NCBI GenBank assembly: GCA_021018995.1
Contig: CM037595.1
Location: 96,747,491 to 96,811,490 of the forward strand
Direction of reading: 5' to 3'
Length of the DNA stretch: 64,000 bases
Origin: Chloranthus sessilifolius
Lineage: Eukaryota; Streptophyta; Magnoliopsida; Chloranthales; Chloranthaceae
In this document: piece by piece, positions 22,230 through 35,412 of the stretch
Numbering within the stretch: position 1 is the stretch's first letter
Layout: the number at the start of each line of letters is the position of its first letter
Made by a program: the position numbers and the translations under genes
The notes under the pieces: generated by a model
The model's database searches: none
Told to the model about the DNA's origin: nothing
What the model saw: the letters and a program-made list of their open reading frames with translations, nothing else

Positions 22230-25200
22230 TCCTCTTCCTCACCTAACCCTAACTCTAATCCCACTTCACTAAATCTGACATGGTATCAGAGCGGGACTGA
22301 TCATGTGCTTCTTCTCTGGTGTGCTGACATCACCACTGACCTGCTGACGTCATCTCTGCCCAATCACGTATTCCTGAGATATATAAATCTGTGCAGCAGA
22401 TCAAGGAGTTGTTTCTCCAGGTAGCTGTTTCTGCAGGGAGTTGTTCCGCAGGTAGTTGTTTCTGCAGGGAGCTGTTTCAGCAGTGCATACAGTTGTGGTT
22501 ATCCGCTGTGTTGCCTACAAGATGTTTGTTGATTTGATTCCGAGATTTTTGTTACTCTCTTTTGTTGAGAGTTGCCTAGAGTTTCTTACAAGATGTTTGT
22601 TGATTTGATTATGTGCTTTTTGTTACTCTCATTTGTTGAGATCGCTATGTAGACAACTTTAGTATTCAGGTATCTCAATTGTGGAGGAAAATCAAGTTGT
22701 GATTGGTGGTAGATATATTGCCAGTGTTGATAAGAAAGGTGGTGATGGCTCTGCACATGCATATGTTTCTTCGTGTACTTCATGGATTGTTGACTCTAGT
22801 GCTACCGATCATATGATAGGAATGTCTCCTTTGTCCCAAGTTCGTGTTGCAGATGGATCTCTTGTTCCAATGTCATGTTTGTGTTGCAGATGGATCTCTT
22901 GTTCCAATGTCATGTTTGTGTTGCAGATGGATCTCTTGTTCCAAGGTAGTTTTGTCTCCCATAACCAATGTCATGTTCGTGTTGCAGATGGATCTCTTGT
23001 TCCTGCTATTGGTAGAGGGATTGTCCAAGCTGGTTCTCCCTCCTTACTCTCTACGTTATTTGTTTTGAAAATGTCTACCAGTCTATTTAAAAATCAAAAT
23101 TGCATTGTTAACTTCTTTTCTTCTTACGGTGTCTTTCAAGATCTGTCAAGGGGAAAGGTTATTGGTCGTGACTGAGAAGATAGAGGACTCAAATATTTGA
23201 AGGACAAAGAAATCATGAAAATCAAAGGGTTCAAAGATCTGTATTTGCTGCAGCTACGTCCATTGGAGAGACTGAATTGTGGCATTCATGTTGTGCTCAT
23301 GTGCCTTTACCACGACTAAAGATTTTATTCCCACAAAAGTTAAAGATGGCTGATAGTATCCCCTTTAAGTGTGAAGTGTGTGAACTCTCGAAGCACACTC
23401 GGGTTCCCTATCCTCCTAGTCGGAGTCGGAGTAATAGTCCTTTTGAAGTTGTTTATTCTGATGAGTCGGTTCCATCTCTAGCCACTTCTATATAGGGTTT
23501 TGTTATTTCGTATCCTTTATTGATGATTATACCCGCCTCACTACAATATGCATGATGAAAATCAAAGATAAAGTTGCTTATATTTTTCCGGTTTACCATA
23601 AACTCATTCAAAATCAGTTCAATGCCTCCATAAAGTCTCTTCGCTCTGATAATGAGAGAATATTCTTCTCATCTCCTCTAGTCCTACCTCCAAAACCATG
23701 AGATTGAGTGATAGGCATTATGCCCCTACACCCCTCAACAAAATGGGGTAGTCAAAAGGAAGAACCACCATATCTTGGAAGGTGCTTGGGCCCTATTGAT
23801 TGGAAGGATGTTTCAAGAAATTTGTTGAGTAAAGCGGTTCTCACGACATGCTTTCTCATTAATTAAATGCCTACACCTATTCTTCAGGGAAAGTCTCCTC
23901 AAAGCATGTTAACATCTTTAACGCCTCTTTTTTTGTTCCTCTTAAGAGTCTTTGGTTGTTTAGCCTTTGCTCAATTCCCGAAATCAGTCTCGACAAATTA
24001 GATCCCCAAGCTGTCTAGTGTATCTTTGTTGGGTACCCTCAATCACAAAAAGCTGTATGATCCTAATACTAGGAGGAGGTTTGTGTCTATGGATGTCACC
24101 TTTTTTGAGAATGCCCCCGTCACGAAACTTCAAGGGGAGAATGTGATACGGGAAGAAAGTCCTGGTGTGCTTCCCATCGTGTATGTAGAAAAGGGTGTTG
24201 AAGTAGTTAAAGATCATGAAAAGGAGAGTGAAGGGGCTATTGAGGAGCAACTTTAATTTGATAGATATGGAAAAAGACAAGTTTTTGTGAGGAAGAATTT
24301 TAAGGAAACTCAGGTTCAAAAGGAGCCTACATCTCAGGTCACAGAAGTACATGAAGAGCCTTCATCTCAAGTCGCCGACCATGAACCTTCTCTAGAGACG
24401 GATCCTCCTAGTGATCTTGGCCTTCCCATCAGTCGGCGAAAAAGTACTAGCATCATATTGAAAAGTTTGTCTTTTGTAAAGGTTTTTCTACTTCTCATTA
24501 TTCTTTTGTGTCTTCTCTTGATTCTATTACTACTCCAACCACTATTTATATTGCTTTGTCTCGGCCAATGTGGAGAGAGGCTATGATTCAAGAGATGAGG
24601 GCGTTGAAGCATAACAAAACATGGGATGTTGTTGACTTACTTGAGGGTACATAAAATGTGGGATACAAGTGGGTTTACACAGTGAAGTACATGCCAGATG
24701 GTTCAGTGGAAAGGTACAAGGCTAGATTGGTAGCAAAAGGAATCACTCAAACTCAGGGAGTTGATTACCAAGAAATGTTTGCTCCACTTGCAAAAGTTAA
24801 CACTGTCAGGGTCCTGTTATCCTTAGCTGCTTATAGGGGTTGGCCTCTGTCACAGTTGGATGTGAAGAATGCATTTCTTCATGTGATTTGAAGGAGGAAG
24901 TTTATTTAGCACTCCCGCCTAGCTTTGTCAAACAACGGAAGACCAAGAAAGTGTGCAAGCTACCCAAGTCTATCTACGGGCTAAGGCAATCTCCTCGTGC
25001 ATGGTTCTAAAAATTCAATGATGCCATTATGAGATGTGGATACATGAGAAGCCACTATGATCACACTCTCTTTGTGAAGAGAGGGATATGAACTACTGCT
25101 CTACTAGTATATTTTGATGATATGATCATCATTGGGGAGAACAATGATGAAATTCTCCGATTGAAGTGCTGAGTCAAATTTCGAGATAAAAGCTTAGGGC

Positions 25201-28200
25201 CCCTGAAATATTTGCTTGGAATTGCAGTAGCAAAGTCTAAGAAGGGGATTGCATGTTACAAAGAAAGTATAATTTGAATTTATTGCATGAAACATGTATG
25301 TTGGGATGCAAGAACAATGATGAAATTCTCCGATTGAAGTGCTGAGTCAAATTTCGAGATAAAAGGCTTAGGGCCCCTGAAATATTTCCTTGGAATTGAA
25401 GTAGCAAAGTCTAAGAAGGGGATTGCATGTCACAAAGAAAGTATAATTTGAATTTATTGCATGAAACATGTATGTTGGGATGCAAGCCGGCTATTAATCC
25501 CATTGAACAAAACCATCAACTGAATTAGGGCTGTCAATTGGTAGGGTCAAAATTTTGGCTGCCCAATAAGAAGATTGCAAATGTCTGATTCGACCATATG
25601 GTGCACCTGACCCAACCCGACCTAATGGTGGACCCAAGTCGACCCGACCAGAAAACCTGACCCGTAAAAAACCCAACCGATTCGGTAAAAATTCCCTATT
25701 TTTTATACTTTTCCATATAAAATATCGAGTCAGGTCCGACCTGACCGAACACAACTTCTTCGTAGACCGAACCTTACTCGACCCGAAGGTCGGGTTGGAT
25801 TTCTCATGCCGCTCGACTCGCCAAATCATGTTATGTGCCCGACCCGGTAAACTATCGGATCGGGTTGACTCGACCCGTTGACAGCCCTAGGCTGATTGGA
25901 GAGGGGGGTGAACTCTTCAAGGATCCGCACATGTACCAGAGGCTTGTGGGAAACATATTTATCTGACCATGAACCGGCCTGACATTGCATACGCAGCTAG
26001 TGTAGTGTCAGTACATGCACTCACCACAGAGTGTACATATTGTTGCAGTGCATCAGATCCGATAGTTTACCGGGTCGGGCACATAACATGATTTGGCGAG
26101 TCGAGCGGCATGAGAAATCCAACCCGATAGATATTGATTGACCGAAATTGGGCCAAGAGTCTTGATGATAGAAGATCCACTATTGGATATTGCACTTTCT
26201 TTGGAGGAAACTTGGTAACATGAAAATCTAAGAAGCAACACGTGGTATCAAACTCATGGGTTAAACTATCGTCCGGAATTGAAACGTATCCGTTTTGGGG
26301 GTCGCCGATACGGTACATTCAAGGTATCATATCGGTGCCTCCCATACCAAATAGCAAAATACCAGACGATACATACCAATGTATCGTCTGGAACTGATAT
26401 GTATCGTCCGGTACGTATCGGTTTTGGAGTTGGACGATACGTACCGATTTTCCGAATTTTTGACCCATGATCAAACTCTTTGTGCAGAGGGGTAGTACAG
26501 AGCCATGCCTCAAGGGCTACAGAAGGATTGTGGTTGAAGCACATTTTGGCCGATTTGAAATTAATGCTAATTTGCCCATGATTCTCTATGGGGATAATGA
26601 AGCCCTCACGATATTGCAAAGAATGAAAGAACGAAGCACATTGAAGTGGATTGTCACTTCATCAAAGAGAAGGTTGAGTGTAATGAGATTAGCATTCCTC
26701 AAATTTGATCAGAAAATCAGCTTGCTAATATCCTTACAATTGGGGTTGGAGGAAATAGATTGAATGAAATCACCTCCAAGTTGGGCATGATAGACATTTA
26801 TCCTCCAACTTGAGGGAAAGTGTTGGGTGTGTGGTGTGTCTATAGGATTTAATATTAAGTTGGTGTGTGAGTATTATTTCTTTTTCTCTTTATGTAAGTG
26901 GTTGCATGAGTGTAAATGAGTGTCAACAATTGTTTGTAAGTGATATAAATACTAATAATAGAAGGGGATTGAGTAACAAAAACTCAATCCTAATTGCTTC
27001 ACCTCTCTCTCTTCTTCTTTTTCCTCACTTAACCATAATCTCCCTTCACTAAATCTGACACCAGTACTCTTGTATTCCAACTTACCCTTAGTTGATATGG
27101 AATGAGCACATGAGATATCAAAGGTTTTCTACCTGTTCATTAGCATCCTATTACGTATTTCGGCCACACCATTTTGTTGTGGTGTATAGGCCATAGTCAA
27201 GTGACATATAATACTACATTTACTACAAAAATCTTTCAATTAATCAAATGTAAACTCTCCTCCTCTATCTGTTCTTAAAACTTTAATCTGTCTACCTAAT
27301 TGCCTTTTGTATTCCTTAAATGTATCTAAGGCTTCAGACTTATTACTAATTAAATACACATACCCAAACCTTGAATAATCACGTAAAAATGTGTTGAAAT
27401 ATTTTTTATTTCTATGTATTTTGACACTATATGGACCACAAATATTTGAGTAAACTATCCTTAACAATTTAGTGGTTCTTTCTCCCTTGGGAAATGGTTT
27501 TCTAGTCATTTTTCCTCACAAACAGTTTTTACATGTATCAAATTCTACTTTATCCATATCGGGTATTATTCTTTTACCTCCTAACCTTTTCATCTTATCT
27601 TTACCTATATGCTCTAATCTAAGGTGCCACATATATGCATCAATTGTAAAGCAACAATTAATATAATCAGAACTAAGAGTACTTTAATGAGATTTCTCAG
27701 CTTTGATTACATCAAGAATAGATTTTCCTCTCGAGTCAAATGCCCCCAAGCAAATATATGATTGTTGATGCGGGATGGAAACCCTAAAATGCGTGCATGA
27801 TGATTTCATGGATTTTGCCAAAATGAAAATAAGATTAAATCAACCTTAATTGCAAAATTATCTTAATACCTTAGGGTTTTGAGAATTCTGAAAGGTAGAT
27901 CACGCGAGATCTGGATAGGGTCCAGTCCGATGCGCAAGTCCCGTTAGCTTTACAACAATATTGGGCCTAGAGATAGAACTCTAGCTTTCCAGGCTTGGGC
28001 ATTCGTCGTTAATCCGATGTAGAGTTGCTAGTTCTCACTAGGGTTGTGAGATTGGGTAAATTTAAGGCTCAGGCGAAAACTAGGGTTTTGGTTGAATTAG
28101 GGTTTTAGAATAGATGAACAAAATAGATCAAGGTTTGTAAGACAAAAAAGAGATAGGCAGATAGAAAAGGGTAATAACAGATAAAGAAGATGATAAATGA

Positions 28201-31200
28201 GAATCACTCCCTTGGCCTCACACCAAACCCATAACGGGGAAGAAGAATCTCTCCATTCAAGCAAAAGCTCATTCAATATATCCAAAAACTAAATAAATTG
28301 TGTTTGCAAGCCTCTCTAAATAGGCAACCAACTAATAACTTGAATTAAAAGAGTCCTTAAATAATAAAAGACTAAAAAAGGTAAATTTTCGCAGAAAATA
28401 AAATTTTTGTCTCTGGGTGGAAGTCTCCATGGACGTCCGTCCTGGAGGTCACGGATGTCTGTCGCCTACGGAGCCCAGAATCACGGATGTTTGTGATGGT
28501 CATGGATGTCCGTTGCGCATCAAACAGTGGGGTCTCCAATTTCCGGACATCCGTCCAGATCCTACGGACGTCCGTCGCCTGATGAAGGCTTGTGCGTCAT
28601 TTTCTCCTTTGAAGCTGTAGTACTCGGGCTTCCTCTTCCTTTCTTTCGACGCCGGTAGAACCGATGTGGTCTAAAACCGGTGTCCATGTATTCGGCGTCC
28701 CCGTCAATTGTGCTTCCCCATTGGCACTTTCATGGACTGAATGTACTTCAAACCCTTTTTGGACCAAGAGGGGGGCAAATATTATTTTGCTTCTCACACC
28801 CGACATATAATACACATCTGTCAATACAAGGGCCCCGTCACAAACCAGCGTACAAGTTCCCACACCTAAAACATCTGAATAAGTGCTGTTACCCATGTAG
28901 ATTCGCTTCTCCCCGGCTTTGAATTCAGTAAAGGTTTCCAATAGATCCTTTGAGTTTGCAGTATGTCGATTTGCCCCAGTGTCAATTTGTGTGAACAAAC
29001 ACTCAGATAACACGCATACCATCTCATGCCTGCTGCTTCCGCTTCCTCCACCTTTATAATTATTCTGCGTCTTTTCCCTTAGGCTTATCTGGTCTATTCT
29101 TATGGTGAAATAACTTTCTTTCCCTTATTTTTAAAATGCCTGTTTTTTCTCGTATATTTTCCTGCGAACTTATAATCCATCTTGGATTGATCTTGAGCTA
29201 GCATTTAATTCATTTTTCTTATGAATCATGTACTCTTTTTCTAATGCTTGCTTTAAAGGAAGATCCATCATGTTGACGGCTGCAGCATTTGCCCTCAGAG
29301 CCGTTGCAACCATTGCCCATGATTGAGGCAAGCTACTAAGCATCTTAGATACTTGCATTCTCTCACCGATAGGGTTGCCAACTGCTTCAAGATCTCGTGC
29401 CATGATCTCTATACGATTCACATGCTCTACCACATTATCCCCTTCTTCCATTTTAAACGTCTTATACTGTTAAAGAAGCAATTGTATGTAGGCCTCAGAA
29501 ATAGTATCATATTTCTTTGCAAATGCTTCCATCATTAGTTTTGTGGTTTTATAAACCTCAACTTCGATCAACTCATTTTACATAAATGTTAGGATAGATG
29601 TTTTGGAATTTATCTTCTTCAAATTTATCATACACCTTCAGCTCCTCATTAGTTGATTTATCGGTTATAACAGGTGGGTCTGATTTTACGACAGTAAACA
29701 CTCATGAATAAGAAGGTATTCAACTTTTCTACTCCATATGTCGTAATTTAGGCCATTGAAAGCTCACCCATGACTATACTACGAGTCATATTTGATAACA
29801 TTTTCTAACCAATTTAAAATAAATAATAATGGGTGATAAAGAACTGACAAAATAGCTTTAAGAGTACCGTTTAGTGTGCAAGAAGAGCCTTTATCTCTGA
29901 CCTGGTTGCTTTGGTGCTCCTGATTGCGAACAAAATAACACTGATGTGTTCGCCTCATTCGTAGAAAATCATAGGCGCAAATGGATATCACCAATATATG
30001 AAATGTGATACACAATTGTCAAGTGTTTGTCAAACATTATAGCAAATAATATGGACGATATGACTTGGCTCGGCTTCAGTGGGCTAGCCTTTGATTGGCT
30101 TGAGTAACTTTTAATATCTTGGCAACACCAAGGCCAAAACAAAATCAATAAAGTAAAAAGAATCTTTGAGTAGTATTCTGTTACTTTTTGCTAAGATAAA
30201 AATGGAATTTAAGACCTTTTGAAGCCCCCCTCTTGCCTATATTTTTCTCTAGGGAACTTCAAAAAAAAAAAAAGGAAAATCAAAATACTCTGCAACTTCT
30301 TACGCCGAGAGCCCCTTATTCAACCACAAAAATATTTTCCGTTTTCTTAGATGTTGGTGCTGCTAATCATTGATTGAAGACGATTAGAGATTAACGGCAT
30401 GGTGTGCAACTGTGATGGCCTTCGATGATCCGTGGCTCCGACGATCAGTTGGTCAGGCGTTTGTGATGCCAATAACAATGCCCTCAGTAACAGTGGATTC
30501 AAATACACAACCAGTGCCAACTGGATGGTCATATCTGTTTTCGCGATAAAAATTGATCGACTGAAGTTGTGTTGATTGCCCGATGACGCTGCGGGGACAA
30601 GCGATCGATGGGGCAGTGTTCGTTGCCGATTGGATTGGCGTTAGATGGCTTTGTTGATGGGGCAGTGTGCGTTGCCGATTGGATTGGCGTTAGATGGGCT
30701 TGTTGGTGGGGCAGTGTGCGTTGCCCATGGCGAAATAGCGACATTCCGTTGATGTGCAATTCTGATGCTCTGATACCAGTGATGGTTATAAAAATGAGCG
30801 TACTGATTGATCAATAGAGAGCGAATGCCGAGAGGCTGGCGATCTCCGATCCATAGCGTTTTCTCACAACCGTGGTAAGCACCGATTTCCTGTAGTTCCT
30901 AGTGCCTTCTTCATAGGGTTTCATCCCCTATTTATATCCTTCCAATCAGTTTTATTCAATGATCGGATATGATATTGAATCGGTTAAAACGGCCCTCCAT
31001 AATCGATAGGTTGCTTGGCGATTGTTCGGTTGGGAGACGTTTTGGTTTGAAATTCTGTGTGTTCGTTTGAGTTCACTTGCATGTGCCAACACTCAACCGT
31101 CCCCCCCGCCCACATGCACAATAGAAATATTGCCAAAAACGAAATTTATTACTATGCTGGCTACCATATTAAGCTGAAATAGGCTTCCCAGCTCTCTGCT

Positions 31201-34200
31201 GCCAAAGCCTTTGGCTGGTAGTTTCAAAATTCAGTCATGGACAGTGTGCTCACCATTATAGATGTGCAGATCAATTATTAGAAATATTAGCTTATCAATA
31301 TATTGTGTTTGGTATACGGATTGGGGATGCAGGATAACTTGATAAGGGTGGTTATGCTTTGAAAAATTCTTTTACCTGTGGGACTCTGGCAATTGATGAT
31401 ATAGCTCACCGTCGTAGGTAAAGAGCTCGAGTATCTCATGGAATAGGCACTAATATTTTTAAATATCAACAGAAAATAACATCTGAAGGAAGAACAATGG
31501 AGGAATTGCCTGTACTTATCCAACCCCATCCCCAGGTAGGGGGGAAATTTTGATATTCTATGAAGCATTTGCGGTCTCAAAGGAATTACATTAAATTGGT
31601 GCTCCTCAAACGATAAAGCAAATGAAAGAAACCTTCGTATAAATATGTTTCATCATGTTTCGATAAGCCCAGCCATAGCTTAGTTGGTTTCACTATGATT
31701 TCTTGCATGCAAGTGAGGCTATTTTGAGTGACACCTTGATGAGTTTTTAGCCAGATAAACGTAGGATCATATGGAGGAAGTCGAGGTCCTGAGGGATCCA
31801 TAAATTTAAATGGTCTTTGTCAACGTATAAAGCAAATGAAAGAAACCTGCTTAAGGTTGAAAACTTTTTCAACATTTTTTTAAGCGCAAACTTACCTTGG
31901 TTGCTTTTAGTAGAAGCTGTTTTTGTGAAAACTAGGATATTTTCATTACCCTTAGATGAGTCTTGAGCCTGGTAGATGGCATCCGGACTAGGCCTGGCTA
32001 AGTAATAACTCCAATCATTAAGTTTTGAAACTTGGTCCAATAATTTCCACAAGTTTGTACTTCACTATTTCGGCAGGGTATACTGGACCACATCCAGAAG
32101 CAATGGATTCAATATTCATCTGAAAGTAAATTTCAATACAACAGTTAGAATTTTCAATTGGGCCCACCCTGTTCATTAAAATTCTCCAGAACTACGGCAT
32201 ATCTTCCAAATAGTTTATGAATTCTTATTTCGGCATTCCGTCAGAAAATAATTTGCTCTTATGAATAATACTGTTCTACTTATATGGTAGTTCATTAGTC
32301 TTTTAGTGAGAAATTTCTATCTTTTTTTTCGTGCAGATGAAAGATTGAACGACATTGTTGGCAGTGCATACTATGTTGCACCTGAAGTTCTCCATAGATC
32401 ATACAGTATGGAAGCAGATATTTGGAGTGTTGGAGTTATAACGTATATCTTATTGTGCGGAAGCAGACCATTCTGGGCACGAACAGAATCAGGAATTTTT
32501 CGTGCTGTGCTTAGAGCTGATCCTAACTTTGATGACGCACCGTGGCCTCTGGTATCCGTAGATGCTAAGGATTTTGTGAAAAGGCTTTTGAATAAGGACC
32601 ACCGGAAGAGAATGACTGCTACCCAAGCTTTGGGTAAGTTGTTGACTCCATTGCTTGGTTCTTGGAGATCTTCAATATTAATAAACCAGTCATCGATTAG
32701 CTGGTTTTTCATTTGCTTTGTGCAATTTTTATTTTTCTTTAATTTTCCTTTCTTTAACATTTAACATTTATATATGTTGGGGTTGGACAATGGGGATACC
32801 TAGGGTTAAGTATCTGCTGCATTGATCATTTAGATATGGCTTATGTTGATTTGTATGATTGCAGCTCACCCATGGTTGCGAGATGAGCAGTGTCCAGCCC
32901 CTCTTGATATATTAATCTACAAGTTGGTTAAATCGTACCTTCGTGCCACACCTTTGAAACGTGCAGCCTTAAAGGTTCCATTCACTTCTTTATTAGTCAT
33001 GTATATAAATGCATAAAATGTCATGGAATATCTTTTTATCATCTGTTTTAACTTATATTTAACCATTTGTCATTTCTTATCATCTTTGCTACATTTACCT
33101 TTCCATTAATCTCTGGTTTTATTTTAATGGTTCTTATTTGATTGAACTTCTCTTTTATTTTAGTTGTAATGCTAGTACAATGGGCTTCAGCCTTAGGTAA
33201 GGGTGATCAACCTGCTAATAAATCAAATGGCCGGGAGAGGATATGGGGTGGCCTACTGACAGTCCACTCTTGGCACTATGACAATCTGCTCAAGAATGGC
33301 ATAGATCCGTAATATCCCCCTTACTGGTTAGAGCCTTCTTTACTTTAATTTGGACATTCAGATTTTTTAATTTGCCACAGGAAAATTTTATTGGAGTTTT
33401 GGCAAGTTTCTGACAGTACTTCACTGAAACTGCAGCAAACATTTGATCATCGACTGCCTTCTGTCAAGTGGTAATTCATTTGAAAAAACAGCAAATTATT
33501 CATTATGTTTCCCTGATGATATGCCTTATCCAGAAGAATGGAGTAGAAATTGCCATCTTGGCTTGTGGACCCGGTTCGTAACCCTTCTTGGGTGTTTAAC
33601 TGGAGCCCTTGATCAATCTCCCTACTGCCTCTTGCTGCCTTCCCAAATGGAGTAAAAATTTCTCAAAATATTATATCATAAGATAGAAAATGGTTCTCCC
33701 CAGTTTAGTGAAGACAATTTGGCGGCAACTGCATGTAGTGAAATATGAGCGAAGGTTGTCCTTGAGAGAAATAATCGATGCATTTGATTTCTAGTACGAA
33801 GTGGCAACTTCGAAAAATAAGATAACAAACTTTCGAAGGGTTTGAAGTCACAAAATGGGTATGCTTTGACATGCGAAGTTTGAAGAATGCTCTTTTATCC
33901 AGAAGTGGTCTTAGGTTAAATTTTTTATCGATGATGTCACTGATTCGAAGTGCAAAGTCATATGTTATAAGACGAAATCCACGATATTTTGAGAAGTATA
34001 TTGTGTGTTTGAGGACCAATTCGAACGTCAAGACGGTCTTCCGGAGTAGTACAAGCCTATTCATGTAGTTTCAACTACCAAGACATAGAAGGGAATCAAG
34101 CTCAGCAAGTGGAAGTTCACGTCATCATTTAAGAGCATTGATAATTTGAACTTGTATGGTTCTGCCAATAGTTCGTTTGTAACTGATTGGTCAGAATAGT

Positions 34201-35336
34201 CAGGGGTTTGTTGGAAGTACAGTTGAGGTTGCGACACTTCGTTGTTTAAAATTGTAAGAGTTTGTTACATACACAGATGGGTATACATGTGGAGAAGTTT
34301 GGTTGGTTAGAAGTAAAAGTGGAGTTCTGTTTATTCGTTGATGGCAGGAAAGGATATATGATACTGACCGTCTGTCACCTCATCTTGTTAAAGGTTTGGC
34401 ACACGAAGGGCTTTGAATGAATGGGAACTCAACAAGTGGTGAGTTCTCGTTGGTATTATTCCCCTATATAAGCTAGTCGATGATGTAAGAAGCAGTGGAT
34501 GGAAAAGGAATACAAAATAATAGTAAAAAGTAGATGGTTCGATCAGACTGTCTTAAATTGGTCATGTATGTAAACCACTCAAGTGCTTCTTGTAAAAATT
34601 CGTGGATGTGCTTCCCTTGCAATTACAACCAATGATTCCTTTAGTATTGGATACCCCCACTCCTTTTGCCTTCGAACTGAGCTTTATGCAAAGTTCAACA
34701 GTGCTGACTTTGTCCTTTTCGTCTGCTGTAAGCCCGAAGGGTCGAATCAGCAACTCCATCCCTAGTTCTTGGGCAGCTTGTCAGCACATTGGTTGAAGGG
34801 CGTATCATAGAATAGTATCATTATCTTAAAAAATCATGATACAGAAACAAGATCCTCGCATTTGGTAGCCAGTATGCCGTCATTGTATATTCATCATTTC
34901 TTAGACTCTAGAATTTTTTTTTCCTCATTCAATATCTCTTCTATCATGATATATGCGTTCTTCTCCTCTCTTTTATAATCATACATGAATGGTAGAAAAT
35001 TTACCATGTTAAACAAGCATGCCAATTATATGCATGCTTGTAATAAACTCTTTTTGAGCCAATGCAGCAAATCAAAGAGGCGTAGCGAGAGGCTAAGGAA
35101 AAGAAAAATTAAAGCAAAACAAAACCTAATGAAGGGTAAAAAAGGGAAAAATTAAAAAAAAAAAGAAAAAAAAGGAGGTATCTCTAAGGTGGCCAAATTT
35201 GTCAAATCGTGTATCATAATCAAGAATTTTTGTAGTGTGTATCATATCGTATCAAGCATCGTATGATACATTAGATTTTTATAAATATGTAGGAAAAAAA
35301 TATAAATATATCGAAAATCTAAAAATAAGAAAATAA

Positions 35337-35412
<76 letters not shown>

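Larger units (their letters stand above)
22050..27060 (+). mobile_element. Decayed Copia retrotransposon, + strand
   Basis: The 3' LTR (26821-27060) starts TGTTGGGTGTGTGG and ends AAATCTGACA. The same end sequence closes a 5' LTR at 22280, immediately followed by the tRNA-Met primer site. The start of the 5' LTR is eroded; homology is clear from about 22050. gag is missing. Protease, integrase, reverse transcriptase and RNase H pieces follow in Copia order with many stops and frameshifts. Two hAT MITEs (25526-25889, 26255-26469) and several internal duplications break it further. It is inactive and lies in sense orientation in intron 5 of the kinase gene. Confidence 0.9.
27061..31091 (-). mobile_element. 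Truncated Copia retrotransposon, - strand
   Basis: Reading the - strand: 5' LTR (31091-30780), primer site (30778-30767), a leader with 49-bp repeats, gag (about 29790-29170), protease (29022-28712), a solo LTR insertion, pre-integrase and integrase (27760-27061). It stops in the integrase where the + strand Copia LTR begins. RT, RNase H and the 3' LTR are absent. The integrase segment resembles Tnt1-type plant Copia. It lies antisense to the kinase gene. Confidence 0.9.
21489..32336 (+). other. CRK intron 5 (10,848 bp), transposon nest
   Basis: GTAAAA...GTGCAG. Contains a + strand Copia element (about 22050-27060) and the 5' part of a - strand Copia element (27061-31091), each interrupted by later insertions. 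Bases 21489-22050 are non-repetitive apart from GAAATTT-rich repeat words at 21845-21960. Bases 31092-32336 hold no recognised element except a 22-bp direct repeat (ATAAAGCAAATGAAAG...) at 31611 and 31828. Confidence 0.9.

Noticed and set aside
22840..23010. CRISPR-like repeat array
   Set aside because: Repeats are contiguous, contain Copia protease codons and lack unique spacers; the context is a plant intron.
34441..34600. TATATAAG word and nearby frames as a possible LTR or endogenous pararetrovirus
   Set aside because: No primer site, no repeated end, and no movement, coat or RT motif was found.
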